Part shown: piece after piece, positions 13,987 through 21,296 of the stretch | Layout of the letters: every line of letters begins with the position of its first letter | Position numbering within the stretch: the first letter of the stretch is position 1 | Virus record (IMG/VR): IMGVR_UViG_3300028394_001408 | Location: 1 to 22,286 of that record | Origin: a virus | Length of the DNA: 22,286 bases | Direction: 5' to 3' (one strand) | Made by a program: the position numbers and the translations under genes | The notes under the pieces: model-generated | What the model saw: the letters and a program-made list of their open reading frames with translations, nothing else | What the model was told of the DNA's origin: nothing | Database searches by the model: none

Positions 13987-15609
13987 TTATTTCAATGCTT
14001 GTTTTGCCATTGCACCAGCTGCCGGAGCAACTGCTCTCACAGCCGCCCCCACATTACCTGATGGTGCTGGAGTTGCCGCTTGTGCTGGCGCCTTAATTCC
14101 AGCCGCAGCCAATGCTGTTCTTGTATTTTTACCAATTACACCATCAACTGTTAGACCTTTAGCCTGCTGGAAGGCCTTAATTTCATCTGGTGTTGTTGGA
14201 TACTTAGTTGGATTGGGAATTGTACCTTTGCCAGCCGCTGGTGTTGCCGCTTGTCCAGCTTCGTCTGGAGCAAACGCACCTGTCTTTACTTTATAGTCTC
14301 GTGCCAGTTGAGCACCAGCCAAACCCATCGTTGCCGCAGTGCCAACCCCTGGAATAAAACTTGTTACTGCACCAAGACCACTTAGTCCAGCACCAATGTA
14401 ATCACCTTTCGTAGCACGGTCATATGCATCGTATGCACCAACTGCCGCACCAACTCCCGGAATTAATCTACTGGCCATCTTGCCACCAACTGAACCTGCA
14501 ACTTTTGCAGCCGGAGCCGCTGCCGCTACCGCTACTTCGCTGATTGGGTGTCCCATAACAATTTTTGTATTGTTATACTGAACATAAGCACGACCTTCTT
14601 TAAGGTCTACAACTTTACCAAACACTGATTTCTTCAATACGTTACTGTATACTTTAACTGGTGAACCAACTTTAACACTGCCGTATGCGCTTTCTGCTAG
14701 TTGTTCACTAACTGGTGCGCCTGTTTCGTGTACACTTATTTTTTTAGCTGGATCACGCATTTGTATTTTACGGGCAATGGATTCAGCATGATTTCTTGTA
14801 CCAAATACTTTCCAAGTTTTTCCATTGATAGCAACTGCATAGTTGTTAGTTTCGTGACCTAACTCGTGCTCCATTTCTTGTCGCTTAAATTCTCGATGAC
14901 TGCTGCCGTCCATACCAGCAATACTAGAATCATAATCACGTTCGTATGCGTCTTTACCAAAACGACCTTCTTCAATCTTTTCGCAGTCGTTAACACGCTT
15001 GCCGGCATTCTTACCTGTACCTGGCTGTGTGCCTACCTTTTTATGACCTGGCCAGCACTTTTGTGCTCCAGCCACTTCCGCTACATCTTTTTCTTTCTTG
15101 CTTAACTTTTCTGTTTCACGACGTGCTTTGTCACTTAGGTTAGTTACTTTACCACGACCATCTTTTTTAGCAGTGGACTTTTTCCACTCGCCCTCGTCTT
15201 TCCAACTTGTAACATTGCCGTCTTTGTCTCGTACTTCAGTACGGTCTTCATCCATTGGAACAAGTTCTTTTTTGTGTTTGATGTCGCCTTGCTTTTCAGC
15301 TTTCTTTTTATCTTTGTGTGGACCAGCACCAGCTTTAGGTGCATTTTTGGCAACAAAGTTACGCACTGCTGGTTTGTCTTTGGTAGTCTTACCTTCTTCA
15401 AGTTTGTCTAAAACACGACTTACTATACGTTTAACTTCTATCTTTTTCTGAGCATGTTGTTCGTTAATGTTTTGCAACACTTCATTGTTAACTGCTTTAA
15501 AATATTGCTCAGTCTTGCTGACAGTGGAAGCAGATACACTTTCAGTTATAACTGCTTTTTGTTGTACTCCACTGTTGTCAACAATGGATAAAAGTTTTTT
15601 CATGTCCAT
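13987..15609 (-). CDS. Lys/Ala-rich virion-type protein with peptidoglycan-binding domain
   Basis: A 540-residue multi-part protein. Start taken at 15609, one base after the upstream stop (TAATATG); the frame extends upstream only inside the neighbour. Parts: an N-terminal MDMKKLLSIVDNSG; a highly charged Lys/Glu region; CWPGHKKVGTQPG with a second Cys further on, a short Cys-bounded basic motif; a central region with YAVAINGKTWKVFGTRNHAE; a small beta domain (YGSVKVGSPVKVYSN to GHPISEV); a Gly-rich hydrophobic region (LIPGVGAAVGAYDAY and FIPGVGTAATMGLAGAQLA); and, at about residues 473-504, a PG_binding_1-type repeat (IKAFQQAKGLTVDGVIGKN). The last suggests contact with the cell wall, as in tail-tip or injected proteins. 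No muramidase catalytic motif is visible here. Confidence 0.78.
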   Translation of the reverse strand: MDMKKLLSIVDNSGVQQKAVITESVSASTVSKTEQYFKAVNNEVLQNINEQHAQKKIEVKRIVSRVLDKLEEGKTTKDKPAVRNFVAKNAPKAGAGPHKDKKKAEKQGDIKHKKELVPMDEDRTEVRDKDGNVTSWKDEGEWKKSTAKKDGRGKVTNLSDKARRETEKLSKKEKDVAEVAGAQKCWPGHKKVGTQPGTGKNAGKRVNDCEKIEEGRFGKDAYERDYDSSIAGMDGSSHREFKRQEMEHELGHETNNYAVAINGKTWKVFGTRNHAESIARKIQMRDPAKKISVHETGAPVSEQLAESAYGSVKVGSPVKVYSNVLKKSVFGKVVDLKEGRAYVQYNNTKIVMGHPISEVAVAAAAPAAKVAGSVGGKMASRLIPGVGAAVGAYDAYDRATKGDYIGAGLSGLGAVTSFIPGVGTAATMGLAGAQLARDYKVKTGAFAPDEAGQAATPAAGKGTIPNPTKYPTTPDEIKAFQQAKGLTVDGVIGKNTRTALAAAGIKAPAQAATPAPSGNVGAAVRAVAPAAGAMAKQALK

Positions 15610-15610
15610 A

Positions 15611-16690
15611 TTATTTTTTCGCTTGGTTTTTCCACATAGCGGCAGCGGCAATTTTCTCACCTTTCTCACCACCACCAGCAGCCTTAGCTACTTTGTCAAA
15701 ACTCTTGCCTGGCTTGCCAATGTCTTTACCTGCTGTTGCTTTTTTAGCAACTGCTGATTTTTCTTTAGCTGTCATACCAGCACTTGGTTTACCTTCCATG
15801 TAACTACCACATTCTTTTAGACCGTGTACTGGACATTTTTTGCCCTTGGCTGTGTGATTGCATTTTCCCTCACCAAGTGCCGCACTTGCTCCTGCTTTCT
15901 TTAAATCTGCGCCGGTGGCTCTCATTCCTGGTACTGTAGTCTTTGCTGTTGCCGAAATACCAGATTTTTGTGGTGCACCACTTATTGCTGTTTCTTTAAC
16001 TGGTAAGCCAGCTGCCTTACGACGTGAACCAATAACTTCGTCTTTTTCAGATTCTACTTTACCATCTTTGTCGTAATCTTTTTTAGCTTTCTTAGCTTCA
16101 TCTAAATCTTTTTTACGGAAGCTATCAACAGTATCACCTTTGCTCTTGGCATCACGTTCAACGCGATCTCTTACATCGCCTTCTGTTTCGCCTTCTTCAG
16201 CTTCGTGTGTGGAACCTTTTGTGACTTTACCGTCTTTGCTTGTTGTCTTGGCAAAGTATTGTGATTTTTCAGACTTAGTAACAGCACCCTTCTTCTTGTC
16301 AGAAGCACGGGCTTCACTAATTTCTTCTTTCTTTTCTTTCTTTTTGGCTTTGTCAGCTTGAACTTTCTTGAGATCTTTGATCTTTTCTTTAGCTTCGTTT
16401 AGCTTGGCTTTTAAAACACGCTTTTGACTTTCTGTATAAACATCGCTGTCATCAATAGCCTGTCCGTATTCACTAAACTTCATTTCATATTCCAAGTAGT
16501 GATATACTGAAGCAATATAATCAGCTGACTTTGTAATTTTAGCCTGTACCCAACCTTCAAGTTGTGTATTAGATTCCATCATTTTAAATAGCTTCAAGCT
16601 ATAGTTTGCCAATTTGTATAGATCAGCTCGGGCCATTGCGCCTTCATTGTCTGGTCTGTTGTCAAATTGTGGTTGCTGATCGATGTGCAT
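15611..16690 (-). CDS. Lys-rich virion-type protein with EF-hand-like and Cys/His motifs
   Basis: A 359-residue protein of a type I associate with T4-like marine phages. An ordered helical N-terminal domain (ARADLYKLANYSLKLFKMM, WVQAKITKSADYIASVYHYL) is followed by a long Lys/Glu coiled or disordered stretch. Residues 205-218 read DYDKDGKVESEKDE, close to an EF-hand or dockerin calcium loop. Residues 277-294 hold Cys277, His279, Cys286, His289 and Cys294 (KCNHTAKGKKCPVHGLKECG), which could bind a metal. The C-terminal 50 residues are Gly/Ala/Lys-rich. The ATG at 16690 has a CGGAG site; an internal Met at residue 19 (MARADLY) is an alternative start. Function unknown; a structural role is inferred from neighbours. 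Confidence 0.78.
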   Translation of the reverse strand: MHIDQQPQFDNRPDNEGAMARADLYKLANYSLKLFKMMESNTQLEGWVQAKITKSADYIASVYHYLEYEMKFSEYGQAIDDSDVYTESQKRVLKAKLNEAKEKIKDLKKVQADKAKKKEKKEEISEARASDKKKGAVTKSEKSQYFAKTTSKDGKVTKGSTHEAEEGETEGDVRDRVERDAKSKGDTVDSFRKKDLDEAKKAKKDYDKDGKVESEKDEVIGSRRKAAGLPVKETAISGAPQKSGISATAKTTVPGMRATGADLKKAGASAALGEGKCNHTAKGKKCPVHGLKECGSYMEGKPSAGMTAKEKSAVAKKATAGKDIGKPGKSFDKVAKAAGGGEKGEKIAAAAMWKNQAKK

Positions 16691-16712
16691 GTTGTAAACT
16701 CCGTTATCGTTA

Positions 16713-16719
16713 TATTTAG
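16713..16719 (-). promoter_or_regulatory. Weak candidate late promoter (CTAAATA)
   Basis: CTAAATA on the minus strand, 22 bases before the start at 16690 and overlapping the stop of the preceding gene. It differs by one base from the ATAAATA core of T4-type late promoters. The same 7-mer also occurs inside genes (for example at 9114-9120), so it is weak evidence on its own. Confidence 0.22.
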
Positions 16720-16952
16720 CGTTTTAAGGGTGAACCACCAAATATGCTGGTTTTCATGTCCAGCGCATTTTTAGCAGTCCCATCTTTATTCTTTGCTTGC
16801 ATTGCTTTAGGCGGGTTAGGATTACCACCTTTTCCGTATTTCTTACGTGCTTTTTTATCGCCTATAGCAAGGTTAGGGCTTACTACAGTTCCCATCATTG
16901 CTGATGTTGTAGTTCCCCCATCTGACTCGGCAATAATTTCAACTATTTTCAT
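16716..16952 (-). CDS. Small virion-type protein with CTS-like N-terminus
   Basis: A 78-residue protein of unknown function. The start is the ATG at 16950-16952, one base after the endolysin stop (TAATATG); an in-frame TTG four codons upstream was not used. The N-terminus MKIVEIIAESDGG resembles the T4 capsid-targeting sequence (MKTYQEFIAEA in the internal protein IPIII), including an IAE|S that fits the (I/L)xE cleavage rule of the T4 prohead protease. The rest is Gly, Asn, Pro and Lys-rich (KKARKKYGKGGNPNPPKAM) and probably unstructured, as expected for a small packaged basic protein. The packaging role is inference. Confidence 0.68.
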   Translation of the reverse strand: MKIVEIIAESDGGTTTSAMMGTVVSPNLAIGDKKARKKYGKGGNPNPPKAMQAKNKDGTAKNALDMKTSIFGGSPLKR

Positions 16953-16953
16953 A

Positions 16954-17586
16954 TTAACTTTCAAAAATCTCTAATGCTTGATTCCAATGTGCAATACGAT
17001 CATCTAACCCAATTGTACCGCCGTTGATTCTCTTGCTCAATGTAACTATATCACCAGCATCACTCCACTGATTTAAGTTATTTTTCTTCCAAAACCAGCA
17101 AGCACTCAGTGTAGCATACTCTGGATGTGCCACTAGATCAGGGTCTTCTACTACGTGGTCATCACCAAATACATCGTGACTGAAAGCTGTATAGTTAGCT
17201 CTACCAGTAAGTTGAACTAGTCCACGTCCACGAAACTTCCAACCGTCTCCGCTAGCTTCAGGGCCGTTGCCCATTCTTCCAGAATATACTCTGTTGGCAA
17301 TTAGTTCTGGTTTACGCTCGTACGGCTTTGCAACTTCTTCTGTTACAAAGTATTTACGGAATGTACCGTTTAAACCTTTTGCGCTATAGTTTAAGTTTTC
17401 TTGTAATATTGTGAAATCTGCACTTTCATGTTGACACTGTGCCACAAATCCTGCTACGCGAGCTGGTGTGTTAATGTCAAATGCTGGTAAATGCTTGCTT
17501 AGTGCATCAAACCAAGGAGCTGGGTTTCTGTTTTTATGCAAACAAGCAGATAATTTTTCTAAAGTAAAATCAAAGTCAAAATCCAT
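16954..17586 (-). CDS. GH19-family endolysin (chitinase/lysozyme fold)
   Basis: A 210-residue single-domain lysin that should cut peptidoglycan glycan strands to release progeny. Family 19 motifs are clear: FVAQCQHESADF with the catalytic acid Glu54, ENLNYSAKGL, ANRVYSGRMGNGPE, GWKFRGRGLVQLTGRANY, ACWFWKKNNLN and SKRINGGTIGLDDR. There is no signal peptide or membrane segment, so it would depend on a holin, which I do not see in this window. GGAG lies before the ATG, and a candidate late promoter (17607-17614) stands 21 bases upstream. The length fits compact GH19 phage endolysins. Confidence 0.95.
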   Translation of the reverse strand: MDFDFDFTLEKLSACLHKNRNPAPWFDALSKHLPAFDINTPARVAGFVAQCQHESADFTILQENLNYSAKGLNGTFRKYFVTEEVAKPYERKPELIANRVYSGRMGNGPEASGDGWKFRGRGLVQLTGRANYTAFSHDVFGDDHVVEDPDLVAHPEYATLSACWFWKKNNLNQWSDAGDIVTLSKRINGGTIGLDDRIAHWNQALEIFES

Positions 17587-17606
17587 GTGTTTCTCTCCAG
17601 TTAGTG

Positions 17607-17614
17607 TATTTATT
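17607..17614 (-). promoter_or_regulatory. Candidate T4-type late promoter for endolysin
   Basis: AATAAATA on the minus strand matches 7 of 8 bases of the T4 late promoter TATAAATA. Transcription would start near 17601, leaving a leader of about 15 nt that holds the CTGGAGAG ribosome binding site. The motif overlaps the stop codon of the upstream gene. AT-rich DNA makes chance matches possible, but the placement before a lysis gene fits late expression. Confidence 0.42.
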
Positions 17615-17912
17615 TGTTTTTAGAACCAACTGGTTGTTCGCCAGTCATATATGGCAAACTAAACCACAGTTGGAACCATTCAGGAGTGCCAGGTTTAATA
17701 TTATGTTGTTTCATAAGTTCACCTTTGCTATTTCCCGTGCCACTAATGTTACTACCCTGTAACCCTTTGTATTCTTGTAGTCTAGCTGAACTTCCAAGAC
17801 CAGCTAGATATTGTAATGCCTTTAATTCGTGTGTGGGATCATCAGGAGCAAGATAACAGTCATCTTGACTGTCTTGATTCAAATGCTCTGTTTTGATCTT
17901 GTATTGTTTCAT
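17610..17912 (-). CDS. Small conserved phage protein, function unknown
   Basis: A 100-residue hypothetical protein. It begins MKQYKIKTEHLNQDSQDDCY, continues LAPDDPTHELKALQYLAGLG and ends with KPGTPEWFQLWFSLPYMTGE, a segment I associate with small proteins of T4-like marine phages. The N-terminal half looks helical and acidic, the C-terminal half aromatic. Its ATG overlaps the upstream stop (ATGA), so it is coupled to the HxGH nucleotidyltransferase gene. No catalytic or binding motif can be named. A virion role is possible from location only. Confidence 0.75.
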   Translation of the reverse strand: MKQYKIKTEHLNQDSQDDCYLAPDDPTHELKALQYLAGLGSSARLQEYKGLQGSNISGTGNSKGELMKQHNIKPGTPEWFQLWFSLPYMTGEQPVGSKNK

Positions 17913-18898
17913 TTAGTTAAGTTAAATGCTTTTAAATTTTTACGTAATGTGCCTGGACCAACATCTGCTGTGCTGTTTTGTTTAGTAACAATACCAACAC
18001 CTGCGGCTTCTTCGCCTACTGCTTTATCAGTTTTGTATACGTCTCTTGTTGCTTTAAATGTTTTTAATTTGCTTAACTCATCTGGACGTAACTGGACATT
18101 GTTTTTGATCTTCTGTACCAGCATCATAATGTCTGGAGGAATGTCTGATGATTTTGCTACATTAGGTGCTTTTGAAATAGCAGTTGCCGCCGGCTTGGCC
18201 AAGAAGCTCATAATGCCTTCTGCCGCAGCCTTTTCTTTCTTGGCTCGTACTTTAGGCTTGCTAAAGTCTTGCATACGTTGTAGTGCTGTTGCCATTAGGT
18301 CACGTACTTCCTGATCGCTTAGTTGTGGACTCATTGCATCACGCCAAACGTTAAACTTTTCTTGGTCATTCATATTTGGATCAACTAGTGCTTGACGCAT
18401 TGGTGTAGCACGTGGACCTTCTTCTTCTCTACTAGGGTCATTTGTATCTTGACGAGCAATGACTTTCATATGCTCTAGACCAAATTGCTTATATGGTTCA
18501 ATGCCTGATTTGTCAGGACGTACTAGATACTGGAAAGCATTAACTTGATCAGCACCAACTACTACAGTTACGTCACTGTAGCCCATAGTGGCTAATTTTT
18601 TAAGAACTCTGTTTAAGTCAGGCATTTCTTCAGTTGCAGTTTTAAATACTTGCGGATTGTTTGGAAATACCTTGTTATAGATTTGAAGTTTTTCTTCTGG
18701 GCTTAATGGATCGTCTTTGCCCATTGTACGACTAATAACAAAATATGGATCAGATCCTGACTCGTTTGCCTGTGTCAATACGCTACTGGCAAGGAACATA
18801 TGTCCTTTGTGTCCCATACCACGGCCCCAGCCTACTACTGCGCTTTTACTTTCACCTGTACGATCTAAACTTTCAAAAAATAATTCTCTTAATAGCAT
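17909..18898 (-). CDS. HxGH nucleotidyltransferase (cytidylyl/NMN-adenylyltransferase-like)
   Basis: A 329-residue protein with an N-terminal nucleotidyltransferase domain of the HIGH superfamily. GWGRGMGHKGHMFLASSVL holds the HxGH motif (His30, His33); VISRTMGKDDPLSPEEK and YNKVFPN match the next segments of phage and bacterial NMNAT-like proteins; VTVVVGADQV is the central strand; RATPMRQAL stands where the ISGTxxR motif is expected. Such enzymes transfer AMP or CMP to a phosphate-bearing substrate (NMN, pantetheine phosphate, glycerol phosphate); which one is not visible. The C-terminal 120 residues are Lys/Ala-rich. Start at 18898 (TAATATG junction). The N-terminus MLLRELFFESLD resembles those of three other late genes. 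It is the third member of a coupled cassette. Confidence 0.82.
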   Translation of the reverse strand: MLLRELFFESLDRTGESKSAVVGWGRGMGHKGHMFLASSVLTQANESGSDPYFVISRTMGKDDPLSPEEKLQIYNKVFPNNPQVFKTATEEMPDLNRVLKKLATMGYSDVTVVVGADQVNAFQYLVRPDKSGIEPYKQFGLEHMKVIARQDTNDPSREEEGPRATPMRQALVDPNMNDQEKFNVWRDAMSPQLSDQEVRDLMATALQRMQDFSKPKVRAKKEKAAAEGIMSFLAKPAATAISKAPNVAKSSDIPPDIMMLVQKIKNNVQLRPDELSKLKTFKATRDVYKTDKAVGEEAAGVGIVTKQNSTADVGPGTLRKNLKAFNLTK

Positions 18899-18899
18899 A

Positions 18900-20060
18900 T
18901 TAATCTTTCCTTGGCGCCCAGTTGCCTTGGTCAATTGTTTTTACAAATTGTCCTGGCAAATCACGTTTAAACTCTCCACCTGGGTGAGCTTGTACATAAC
19001 CTTCTGGTTTAGTTTGTTTAATGCCACCGTGTGTGCCAGCGTTAAGCGCATTAATTAATTTCATTTTTGCTCTAGTCAATTGTTCCACAGCGTTTAGTGT
19101 TGGGTTAAGTCCTGGGTGATTTAATATCTTTTCAGCTTTGCCACCAGTTGGGAATTGTTGTCTAACCCATTGTTCAAACTTACTCTTAACGCCTTCAATA
19201 CGTAAATTTTGATTAAAGAAAGAATATAATACATCACCCGGTTTAGCAAGACCTGGTTGTCCAGCAATAAAGCTATCTATACTTTCAGCGTTTTGTTCTA
19301 TAAATTGTTCAGCTTGATCCAAGTCGCTTTGCTCAAACTGTGGTGCTTCTTGTACATAGGTTGTGCCCTGTACCAGCACTTCAGCTGTTGATAATTCTTC
19401 AGCATTTGGATAACGTGATTCACTGCCATCACCTAGCTTGTCATAAAAGCCAGTTGCCGCAACCATAACCTTGGCTGATTTAATTTTAGCACCCAAGTCA
19501 CTATCTTGAGGAATGTGGAATGTTGTTATGTTTGGTTTAAAATCGTAAGTTTTTGTTTTGGGATTTAATACAGGCATTGCTGAACTACCATCTGGTTTTG
19601 ATCCAGGATAAAATAATAGTCCGCCTTCAATAAATCCTTTTTCTGGACTTATGCTTTCAAAATAACTCCACAAACTTGCCAATTGATCAGCATACCCTTG
19701 GCGTTGTTTTTCTTTACCCGGCTCAGCTTTGCCAGTGTTTAAAATAAAATTACTAATGTCTTTAGGGCTAGTCATTACAGTACTAACACCGTTAGTAGTT
19801 TCTTTCTTGCCACGCTTTAAGTAGTCCCATGCATTTTTAGGAATTAACATAAAACGACCAGCTTCATCACGGCCCCAATATATAACTGGACTACCGTCCC
19901 ATTTTAATTCTATACTGCCGCCTTGTTGACTCATTTTACGCATACGTTCAACGGCATGTAATCCACCAACACTGCCATTAGTAAAAACTAAATCTTCAAT
20001 GTGTTGATATTTGCGACCTACTGCTGGAGCTGCCGCTTCAAATAGTTCTCTTAATCTCAC
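18900..20060 (-). CDS. KxDG ligase-like protein (DUF6267-type)
   Basis: A 386-residue protein with ligase-like signatures. HIEDLVFTNGS and SIELKWDGSPVIYWG resemble marine T4-like phage proteins that I recall as DUF6267. Lys53-Trp-Asp55-Gly56 fits motif I (KxDG) of the covalent nucleotidyltransferases (RNA/DNA ligases and capping enzymes), where Lys carries AMP. GRFMLIPK could be motif III, KGFIEGGLLF (Glu145) motif IV, and AKIKSAKV motif V. RNA- or DNA-ligase activity is inferred from these short motifs. The start codon is GTG (20058-20060) within a GTGA overlap, with AAAGGAT upstream. The N-terminus MRLRELFEAA resembles a capsid-targeting sequence. The C-terminal 150 residues are helical, with no domain I can name. 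Confidence 0.72.
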   Translation of the reverse strand: MRLRELFEAAAPAVGRKYQHIEDLVFTNGSVGGLHAVERMRKMSQQGGSIELKWDGSPVIYWGRDEAGRFMLIPKNAWDYLKRGKKETTNGVSTVMTSPKDISNFILNTGKAEPGKEKQRQGYADQLASLWSYFESISPEKGFIEGGLLFYPGSKPDGSSAMPVLNPKTKTYDFKPNITTFHIPQDSDLGAKIKSAKVMVAATGFYDKLGDGSESRYPNAEELSTAEVLVQGTTYVQEAPQFEQSDLDQAEQFIEQNAESIDSFIAGQPGLAKPGDVLYSFFNQNLRIEGVKSKFEQWVRQQFPTGGKAEKILNHPGLNPTLNAVEQLTRAKMKLINALNAGTHGGIKQTKPEGYVQAHPGGEFKRDLPGQFVKTIDQGNWAPRKD

Positions 20061-20824
20061 GACAGCATCCTTTTCATACGACTAAACCACTCGTTAGTTC
20101 CTACAGTAGGAGTTGCGGCTTGCCAACTTGCTGAACTACGGGCCTTGTCAAATATTTCATTACGCTTTGCTTCATCAGGAATTGCGGCTAAAATGGATTC
20201 AACACTGCCTAAACTATCTGCATTGGCACCCTTGCCCAACAAATATTGTGCAATCTCATCCAAGTCATCACTTAAAAAGTCTGCCTTCTTGCCTTGCTCA
20301 TCTCGCTTATACAGTCCTTCATCTGGACTCCATAATAGACCTTGACTAGATGCAAGACTATTCATCATCATTTGTTTATTGACGCCTTTGTAAGGACTAC
20401 CAGCGGGAATTTTGTGTCTGTGGAACGCGGCAACTTTTTCTGCCTTGCGTACCACTTTAATATCTACTTGATGAAACTTGCCTTGAAATGGCAACAATAT
20501 ATGTACAGTAACACCAGCTTTGTATGTTTTAACACCTTTGGATTGCAAATAGTCATCAAGTGCTTGTCTAGCGGCTTTGTCTTCGTCAGCAAGTTTTTTC
20601 ATTTTAGGAATGTCAAAAAACTTTTTAACTAGATCCATGTCGGTCATTACATCTAAATCGCCACTCATTTTTCCAGGAGTAGGAGTTGCCGCGCTGCCAA
20701 TAATGTGAACTTTTAAACCAGTACCTTGTAGTAATCTATCAGTGGCTTGGTCCAGTTCAGGAGCAATCGCTTGATCAAACGGTTCTGATTCTGGCCAAAT
20801 ATTACCGCCTTCTATAAGTATCAT
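20057..20824 (-). CDS. Pol-beta-fold nucleotidyltransferase
   Basis: A 255-residue protein with the nucleotidyltransferase (pol-beta) signature: IIGSAATPTPGKMSGDLDVM gives the G-S turn (Gly43-Ser44) and the D-x-D pair (Asp56, Asp58); HQVDIKVV supplies the third carboxylate (Asp121). These bind two metals and a nucleotide, so the protein should transfer a nucleotide to a hydroxyl or another acceptor. The loop between GS and DxD is a little longer than usual. The middle of the protein includes FHRHKIPAGSPYKGVN and a helical C-terminal half. The ATG overlaps the upstream TGA (ATGA) and AAGGAAA precedes it. Its stop overlaps the GTG of the ligase-like gene. Target unknown; tRNA or other RNA ends would suit the ligase partner. 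Confidence 0.8.
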   Translation of the reverse strand: MILIEGGNIWPESEPFDQAIAPELDQATDRLLQGTGLKVHIIGSAATPTPGKMSGDLDVMTDMDLVKKFFDIPKMKKLADEDKAARQALDDYLQSKGVKTYKAGVTVHILLPFQGKFHQVDIKVVRKAEKVAAFHRHKIPAGSPYKGVNKQMMMNSLASSQGLLWSPDEGLYKRDEQGKKADFLSDDLDEIAQYLLGKGANADSLGSVESILAAIPDEAKRNEIFDKARSSASWQAATPTVGTNEWFSRMKRMLS

Positions 20825-21219
20825 TTGTAATTTCCTTCACGCATATTGAGCATTTCAGCTTCGTGGATTTTCTTACAAACTTCTTCAATCATCTCTTCTT
20901 CTAGAGAATCTCTAAGTTCTCTCAATGGAAATTCTTTTTGGTAAATGCCATATGCTTTTTCCACTACTGGTTTAAAAACCCTGTGACTGAAATTATTGCC
21001 CTGATCAAAGTTCTTTTTGCATAAACGTATTACAGGGAAAAAGTTCTTACGATAAAAGTCATCGTTGTTGTGCATAAAATAGATAAGGTCTTCTGCTAGG
21101 TCAAATGTTAGTTCATCATCAACCCTGCCTGTGTCGTTTGGCCCGTGTTTCATGCTGATCTTATCAAGCCCAAACTCTTTATCTATTTTATTTCTGTCAA
21201 ATAATTCTGTTATTTTCAT
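20821..21219 (-). CDS. Conserved phage protein with CTS-like N-terminus, function unknown
   Basis: A 132-residue protein. It begins MKITELFDRNKIDKEFGLDK and continues with a helical core: DLAEDLIYFMHNNDDFYRKN, then FFPVIRLCKKNF, VVEKAYGIYQKEFPLREL and a charged C-terminal helix ending MREGNYK. I associate this type with marine T4-like phage hypotheticals. No enzyme motif is visible. It leads the nucleotidyltransferase/ligase cassette and is coupled to it by ATGA. A candidate late promoter lies 42 bases upstream, so it probably heads a late transcription unit. Its N-terminal motif resembles those of the endolysin-adjacent small protein and of two cassette enzymes. Confidence 0.78.
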   Translation of the reverse strand: MKITELFDRNKIDKEFGLDKISMKHGPNDTGRVDDELTFDLAEDLIYFMHNNDDFYRKNFFPVIRLCKKNFDQGNNFSHRVFKPVVEKAYGIYQKEFPLRELRDSLEEEMIEEVCKKIHEAEMLNMREGNYK

Positions 21220-21236
21220 AATTTTACCAAGTCAAC

Positions 21237-21250
21237 AAGCCGCATGGCTT
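21237..21250 (-). promoter_or_regulatory. Small hairpin near 5' end of late leader
   Basis: AAGCC-ATGC-GGCTT on the minus strand forms a 5-bp stem with a 4-nt loop. If transcription begins near 21255 from the candidate late promoter, this hairpin sits about 5 nt from the mRNA 5' end, where it could slow RNA decay. The pairing is visible; the function is inference. Confidence 0.25.
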
Positions 21251-21260
21251 CCCGTTGTAA

Positions 21261-21268
21261 TATTTATC
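21261..21268 (-). promoter_or_regulatory. Candidate T4-type late promoter
   Basis: GATAAATA on the minus strand matches 7 of 8 bases of TATAAATA, in the 77-base gap between two genes, 42 bases before the start at 21219. Transcription would begin near 21255. There is no recognisable -35 box, as expected for T4-type late promoters. This is the best-placed late-promoter candidate in the window. Confidence 0.45.
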
Positions 21269-21296
21269 GATATTAGCAATTAGGGAGATTGATTGT

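Noticed and set aside
12600-14300. Possible tandem repeat or CRISPR-like structure in the GCC/GCT-rich stretch
   Set aside because: The repetition is irregular and reflects Ala/Pro/Gln codons; there are no constant-length repeats with unique spacers.
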